Of a DNA stretch of 64,000 bases, positions 60,117-64,000 are shown one piece after another. The stretch's first letter is position 1; every line of letters starts with the position of its first letter. A model generated the notes under the pieces. That model was not told the origin of the DNA. It did not search any database and worked only from the letters and a program-made list of their open reading frames with translations. The position numbers were made by a program, and so were the translations under genes. The DNA is from Streptomyces sp. L-9-10 (lineage in GTDB: Bacteria > Actinomycetota > Actinomycetes > Streptomycetales > Streptomycetaceae): contig NZ_PHRF01000005.1 of assembly GCF_004151105.1 (NCBI RefSeq), positions 204,026 to 268,025 on the forward strand, given 5' to 3'.

Positions 60117-61367
60117 TCAGCACGTGGGGACGCCGGGCAGCCATGCCTCGGCGACATCGATGAAGATGTTGGAGACATAGCCGCCGTAGTCCGGCAGGTA
60201 GGACCACCCGTCGTTGGTGATGCCGTCGACGGTGATCCGCTGGCCGTGGACCTGGCACCTGACATTGACCCGGGTGGGCCCGGCCAGCCGCGCCACCTCG
60301 ACCGATGTCGTCGTCGCCTGCTGCCGGATCCGTACATCGGTGCCCCAGGTCGGGAACGACGTGCCCGGCTGTCCGCCGGTCCACAGATAGGTGACGGTCA
60401 CCCAGCCGTTGTCCGTCAGTCCGATATTGGCGAAGGTGCCGTCTGCCAGATCGATTCCCGCCGGATTGAGGACCCGTCGGCCCGAGCCGTCGAGTCCGCC
60501 GTTGTAGCCGTTCTCGTATGCCGCCTGCGCCTCCGGTTTCCCCTGCGGCAGATCCTGGAAGCTCTCCCGTACCGAGGAGGGGTTCCAGTGGTCGTCGCGG
60601 GTGTTCCAGGGACCGACGTCCCAGACCGGGGCGGTCTCACACCGGGCAGGACCGCAGACCTGGACGGAGTACTGACCACTGCCGTTCGGCGACAGGCCCC
60701 GCCTGGAGGGCAGTGCGACGAAGTGGTCGTTCGGCTGGATGACATGGCCGTTGGCGGTCGTTCCGCCGACGAGCCCCTCGCGGGTCGCGAAGACGCGCGC
60801 GCTGAAGGCGGCGGCGCCGACGCCGGTCCGCGGCTCGGGGCCCCGGTCGGCCGTCAGCCGCAGTCCCCCGACCCGTGCCAGGCCGGACGCGTCGGTGAGG
60901 GTGAGGCGCGCCTGTACGGTGCTGACGGTACGGGGCAGTGCCATCGCAGTCGCCGCCACCTCGCGCCACTCGGTCCAGGAGCCGTCGGCGGAGCGCCCCC
61001 TGACCTCGACGGTCACCCGCGCGCCGGCGGGCAGGCGGGCCGTGAGCTCGGCCCGTACGCGGTTGACGGGACGGTCGAGCGTCCGCGGCGCCAGCACCTG
61101 CGCGCCGTATCCCCGGTCGCTGTCCGCCGACGCGGTGCGGAACTCCCGGTCCAGGACGCGCAGTCCACCGGGGGAGTGGCGCACGTTCACATCGTCGGAG
61201 CCGACCCGGGAGAGATCCTCCGTCCAGGAGATCCCGTCCGGCGCTACGCGCGTGGACACACGCGCGTCGGCCGCCGTCGCGGGCGATGTGGCCACCGCGG
61301 GTCCCAGACACGCGAGTGCCGAGACGAGTCCGACCGGCCAGCGGTGCCGCTGCCACCTGTCACGCAT
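60117..61367 (-). CDS. Secreted protein sharing its C-terminal domain with the M23 peptidase
   Basis: A 416-residue exported protein. ATG 61367 begins a signal ending near ATSPATAA at 33. The middle (100-200) is a beta-rich domain; 210-340 contains IQPNDHFVALPS, CGPARC and VWDVGPWNTRDDHWNP, resembling DPBB-type cell-wall domains. The last ~75 residues (SFPTWGTDVRIRQQ to GVPTC) match the C-terminal domain of the adjacent M23 protein, probably a wall-binding module. No catalytic site was recognised. Upstream of the M23 gene in the same operon. Confidence 0.78.
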   Translation of the reverse strand: MRDRWQRHRWPVGLVSALACLGPAVATSPATAADARVSTRVAPDGISWTEDLSRVGSDDVNVRHSPGGLRVLDREFRTASADSDRGYGAQVLAPRTLDRPVNRVRAELTARLPAGARVTVEVRGRSADGSWTEWREVAATAMALPRTVSTVQARLTLTDASGLARVGGLRLTADRGPEPRTGVGAAAFSARVFATREGLVGGTTANGHVIQPNDHFVALPSRRGLSPNGSGQYSVQVCGPARCETAPVWDVGPWNTRDDHWNPSSVRESFQDLPQGKPEAQAAYENGYNGGLDGSGRRVLNPAGIDLADGTFANIGLTDNGWVTVTYLWTGGQPGTSFPTWGTDVRIRQQATTTSVEVARLAGPTRVNVRCQVHGQRITVDGITNDGWSYLPDYGGYVSNIFIDVAEAWLPGVPTC

Positions 61368-61548
61368 CCTGAGTCGCCTTCGTTCCGGGCCGGGTGACGT
61401 CCCGTCACCAGTGCGAGGGGACGGCCGGCGCGTCGGGGTGTGCTGAGCGGATCGGGTCCGGGCGACGCGATCCGGGCCACCGTAGCGATTCCGCCATGTC
61501 CACGACAAGAGTCGGTTTCTCCCCGGCGCCCGCGGGACATGGCGCGGA

Positions 61549-62103
61549 TCAGCCGGTCTCCTGGGCGCCGGACGGACGCGGGCCGGGGACGCCGCCGGGC
61601 GCGCCCGGGGCAGGGGCCTCGCACTCCGGAAGCGCTTGCGCCCGTACCCGGCGTACATAGCCGTCGACGAGCCGCTGGAGTACGTCGACGGTGGTGGCGA
61701 TGTCGCGTTCCTCCACGTCGTGCAGGGCCTGTTGGAGGCTGGCGCGGTTGGCCTGGTGGAGGCGGGCCAGCAAAGCGGTGCCCTCCGCCGTGATCGCCAC
61801 CCGGCGCGCACGGCCGTCGAGCGGATCGGGTGTGCGCTCGACGAGCCGCTGGGCCTGCAACCGGGCGATCTGGCGGGTGACATGGGAGGGCTCGACCATG
61901 AGCCGGGTGGCGAGATCGCCGACCCGGCTGCCGTCGTTCTTGTCGAGGGCCAGCAGCAGATACACGTCCGAGCGGCGGGCGGTGACGCCTGCCTGCGAGA
62001 TCTGCTGGTCGTGCGCCTGGGAGCGGGTGAGCAGATACGACAGCAGAGCCAGCATCTTCTCCAGGGCCGCTGTGGGTTCCGGGGCGGTGTCGGCGTCCGG
62101 CAT
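61549..62103 (-). CDS. MarR-family transcriptional regulator
   Basis: A 184-residue winged-helix regulator. The HTH is VGDLATRLMVEPSHVTRQIARLQAQRLVER near 61-90, followed by the wing DPLDGRARRVAITAEG, a standard MarR motif. The C-terminal 25 residues are Pro/Gly-rich. It diverges from the P450-ferredoxin-reductase operon and probably controls it. The 212-bp gap holds an AT-rich island at about 62230-62254, the most likely site of promoter and operator, but no clean palindrome. Confidence 0.92.
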   Translation of the reverse strand: MPDADTAPEPTAALEKMLALLSYLLTRSQAHDQQISQAGVTARRSDVYLLLALDKNDGSRVGDLATRLMVEPSHVTRQIARLQAQRLVERTPDPLDGRARRVAITAEGTALLARLHQANRASLQQALHDVEERDIATTVDVLQRLVDGYVRRVRAQALPECEAPAPGAPGGVPGPRPSGAQETG

Positions 62104-62315
62104 GGAGGAACTGTAACGGCAACACCGCGCAAGGGGGCGCAGGTGGCGGCGGTCGGCATTCGGCCAAAGTGGAACGACGGCCTTTCTCCCCTTCCTTCCG
62201 CACGCGCAGGCGCGTTAGCGTGACCGAGAGTTAATTGCTTTTGTTAGGTAATTCGCTCGCCTGCTCGGCTCTCTCCCGGAAGCTCACCCGCGTCCCGCGT
62301 GAAGGAGAACCCCCC

Positions 62316-63515
62316 ATGACCGTCACCGACCACACGCCGCTCCTCACCGCCCCAGCCGCCCGGGGCGGTTGCCCCTTCGCCCCGCCTCCCGAGTACGAAC
62401 AGGCACGCGAGGAGGCCCCCGTGACCCGGGTGACGCTCTGGGACGGCTCCCAGTGCTGGCTGATCACCCGTTATGAAGACGTCCGCGCGGTCCTCGGCGA
62501 CCCGAGGTTCAGCGCCGACGCCACCCGCCCCGGCTACCCCTTCCTCACCCTCGCGCGCAAGAAGGTGACCGCGGGCGAGTCGAGCTTCATCCGGATGGAC
62601 GACCCGGACCACGCCCGGCTGCGCCGGATGCTCACCGCCGACTTCATGGTCAAGAAGATCGAGGCGATGCGCCCCGAGATCCAGCGCCTCACCGATGAGC
62701 TGCTGGACCGGATGACCGCCTCCCGGTCGTCGGCCGACCTGGTCACGGAGTTCGCGCTGCCGCTGCCGTCCCTGGTGATCTGCCGGCTGCTCGGGGTCCC
62801 CTACGAGGACCACGACTACTTCCAGGAACGCAGCCGCGTCCTGCTGCACAACGATTCGACGGAGGCCGAGGTCCTGACCGCCAGGGACGAACTGGTCGGC
62901 TATCTGACCACACTGGCGAAGACCAAGGAGCACGCGCCGGACGACGGCATCATCAGCCGGCTGATGGCCAGGGGCGAACTCACCGTGCCCCAGACGGCGG
63001 CCATGGGGCTGCTGCTGCTGATCGCAGGCCATGAGACGACCGCGAACATGACCGCGCTGTCGGTGCTCGCCCTGCTGCGCGAACCGGACCAGTGGACCCG
63101 GCTCCAGGAGGACCCCTCCCTGGTGAAGGGGGCGGTCGAGGAACTGCTGCGCTATCTGACCATCGTGCACAACGGGGTCACCAGGGCGGCCACCGAGGAC
63201 GTCACCGTCGGCGGCGTGACGATCCGCGCGGGCGAGGGCGTCATCTGCACGCTCAACACCGCCAACCGTGACGGGGACGTCTTCCCGTCCGGCGGGGACC
63301 TCGATGTCACCCGGGACGCCCGCCGCCATGTCGCCTTCGGCTTCGGCGTGCACCAGTGCCTGGGCCAGCCGCTGGCCCGGGTGGAACTCCAGATAGCGCT
63401 GGAGACCATCATCCGACGGTTGCCCGGCCTGCGGCTCGACGTCCCGTTCGAGGACATCCGTTTCCGGGCCGACATGGGCGTGTACGGCGTGTACGGGCTG
63501 CCGGTGGCCTGGTGA
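62316..63515 (+). CDS. Cytochrome P450 (CYP105-like)
   Basis: A 399-residue soluble P450. I-helix AGHETTAN near 241, ExxR in EELLRYL near 276, and haem loop FGFGVHQCLG near 348. The N-terminal FPFAPPPEYEQAREEAPVTRV-like stretch is common in CYP105. GAAGGAG precedes ATG. A ferredoxin and a ferredoxin reductase gene follow, so this operon encodes a complete electron chain. Confidence 0.94.
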   Translation: MTVTDHTPLLTAPAARGGCPFAPPPEYEQAREEAPVTRVTLWDGSQCWLITRYEDVRAVLGDPRFSADATRPGYPFLTLARKKVTAGESSFIRMDDPDHARLRRMLTADFMVKKIEAMRPEIQRLTDELLDRMTASRSSADLVTEFALPLPSLVICRLLGVPYEDHDYFQERSRVLLHNDSTEAEVLTARDELVGYLTTLAKTKEHAPDDGIISRLMARGELTVPQTAAMGLLLLIAGHETTANMTALSVLALLREPDQWTRLQEDPSLVKGAVEELLRYLTIVHNGVTRAATEDVTVGGVTIRAGEGVICTLNTANRDGDVFPSGGDLDVTRDARRHVAFGFGVHQCLGQPLARVELQIALETIIRRLPGLRLDVPFEDIRFRADMGVYGVYGLPVAW

Positions 63516-63538
63516 GCGCCGGAGTGGAGAGGAAGATC

Positions 63539-63733
63539 ATGGAAGTCAGGCTCGACCAGGACAAGTGCTGCGGAGCGGGACAGTGCGTCGTCGCCGCCCC
63601 CGAGGTGTTCGACCAGCGTGACGAGGACGGCATAGCATTCGTACTCGACGCGCGGCCGCCGGCCGCGCTGCACGAGCAGGTACGCGAGGCCGCGCTCATC
63701 TGTCCGGCCGCCGCGATCCGACTGGAGCCATAG
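63539..63733 (+). CDS. [3Fe-4S] ferredoxin
   Basis: A 64-residue ferredoxin with Cys10, Cys16 and Cys54-Pro; the usual second ligand position is Gly/Ala (CCGAGQC), as in P450-linked [3Fe-4S] ferredoxins. GGAGAGGAAG precedes ATG. Its TAG stop overlaps the GTG start of the reductase gene. Confidence 0.93.
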   Translation: MEVRLDQDKCCGAGQCVVAAPEVFDQRDEDGIAFVLDARPPAALHEQVREAALICPAAAIRLEP

Positions 63734-64000
63734 TGAGCGGAGCGGGAGTGGGCGAAGTCCGGCATGTGACCGTCGTCGGTGCCTCGGCGGCGGGCATGGC
63801 CACCGCCGAGGGGCTGCGCCGGGCCGGCTTCGAGGGGCGGATCACCCTCATCGGCGAGGAGGTCCATCTCCCCTACGACAGGCCGCCGTTGTCGAAGCAG
63901 CTGCTGTCGGGCGCCTGGGAGCCCGAGCGGCTGCGGCTGCGCGGCGAGGACGTGCTGACGGACCTGCGGCTCGATCTGCGGCTCGGTGTCCGGGCGGAGT
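63733..64000 (+). CDS. FAD-dependent ferredoxin reductase (partial, cut by window end)
   Basis: The first 89 codons of a pyridine-nucleotide-disulphide oxidoreductase family protein. After GTG the sequence has the FAD motif VVGASAAGMATAEGLRRAG, then ITLIGEE and the flavoprotein motif PYDRPPLSKQ. These are typical of the ferredoxin reductase that feeds class I P450 systems. Start overlaps the ferredoxin stop. Confidence 0.9.
   Translation, partial: MSGAGVGEVRHVTVVGASAAGMATAEGLRRAGFEGRITLIGEEVHLPYDRPPLSKQLLSGAWEPERLRLRGEDVLTDLRLDLRLGVRAE

Noticed and set aside
62230..62254. MarR operator in the AT-rich island before the last P450
   Set aside because: The apparent repeats (TTAATT and GTAATT) do not form a convincing palindrome; kept only as a likely promoter area.

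Overview
The window is high-GC actinobacterial DNA, almost certainly Streptomyces. The signs are strong G/C third-position bias, GTG starts, ATGA/GTGA/TGATG stop-start overlaps, a SARP regulator, one rare in-frame TTA codon, and typical Streptomyces families (DUF574 methyltransferase, DUF6230/DUF6114 pair, P450-ferredoxin pairs, Tat-exported glycosidase).

Layout. (1) 76-11945: a sugar-acid island. A minus-strand operon holds a lipoprotein-dependent Opp/Dpp-type ABC importer, an aldo/keto reductase, an HpaI-type aldolase and an Asp-box 'sialidase'. It diverges from a DUF1537 acid-sugar kinase, a PdxA2-like dehydrogenase and a DeoR regulator. (2) 12466-31050: a RiPP biosynthetic locus. In order it has a SARP-NB-ARC activator, an Ocin-ThiF-type leader-binding protein, a YcaO cyclodehydratase, a tandem-domain SagB/ThcOx azoline oxidase, a glutamylating LanB N-domain protein, a SpaB_C-type protein, a PqqD-M50 membrane protease, an ABC exporter pair and a second YcaO. 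Convergent to these is a 58-residue precursor with a thiostrepton-like leader and a core made of Ser, Thr and Cys except for its last Ala. An M20 peptidase diverges from the precursor. I see no separate third LanB-like pyridine synthase, so the product may be a goadsporin-like azole/dehydroamino-acid peptide or something between that and a thiopeptide. (3) 31121-38241: a FadR-type regulator and an operon (MFS, DhaK-DhaL kinase, RpiB-like, TIM-like, xylose-isomerase-like, PGDH_C-like) whose gene set fits D-apionate breakdown through L-erythrulose to D-erythrose 4-phosphate. (4) 38324-45027: a glycolate/lactate-type FAD/Fe-S dehydrogenase, a serine-glyoxylate-type aminotransferase, an IclR regulator and a MatC-like permease; near-identical palindromes sit upstream of both the aminotransferase and the permease.

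(5) 45079-52213: a methyltransferase, a degenerate Fic-like toxin-antitoxin pair, TetR/P450/ferredoxin, a PucR-like regulator and a TetR/SDR divergon. (6) 52325-61367: secreted functions (GH78 alpha-L-rhamnosidase, a repeat-poor secreted protein, DUF6230/DUF6114, an M23 peptidase and a related secreted protein) around a DUF574 methyltransferase. (7) 61549-64000: MarR divergent from P450, ferredoxin and a ferredoxin reductase cut by the window end.

Regulatory DNA is unusually readable. Most divergent promoters carry one clear palindrome suited to the adjacent regulator, and most convergent gene pairs are separated by a strong GC hairpin without a long T run. No rRNA, tRNA, CRISPR array, insertion sequence or attachment site was recognised.
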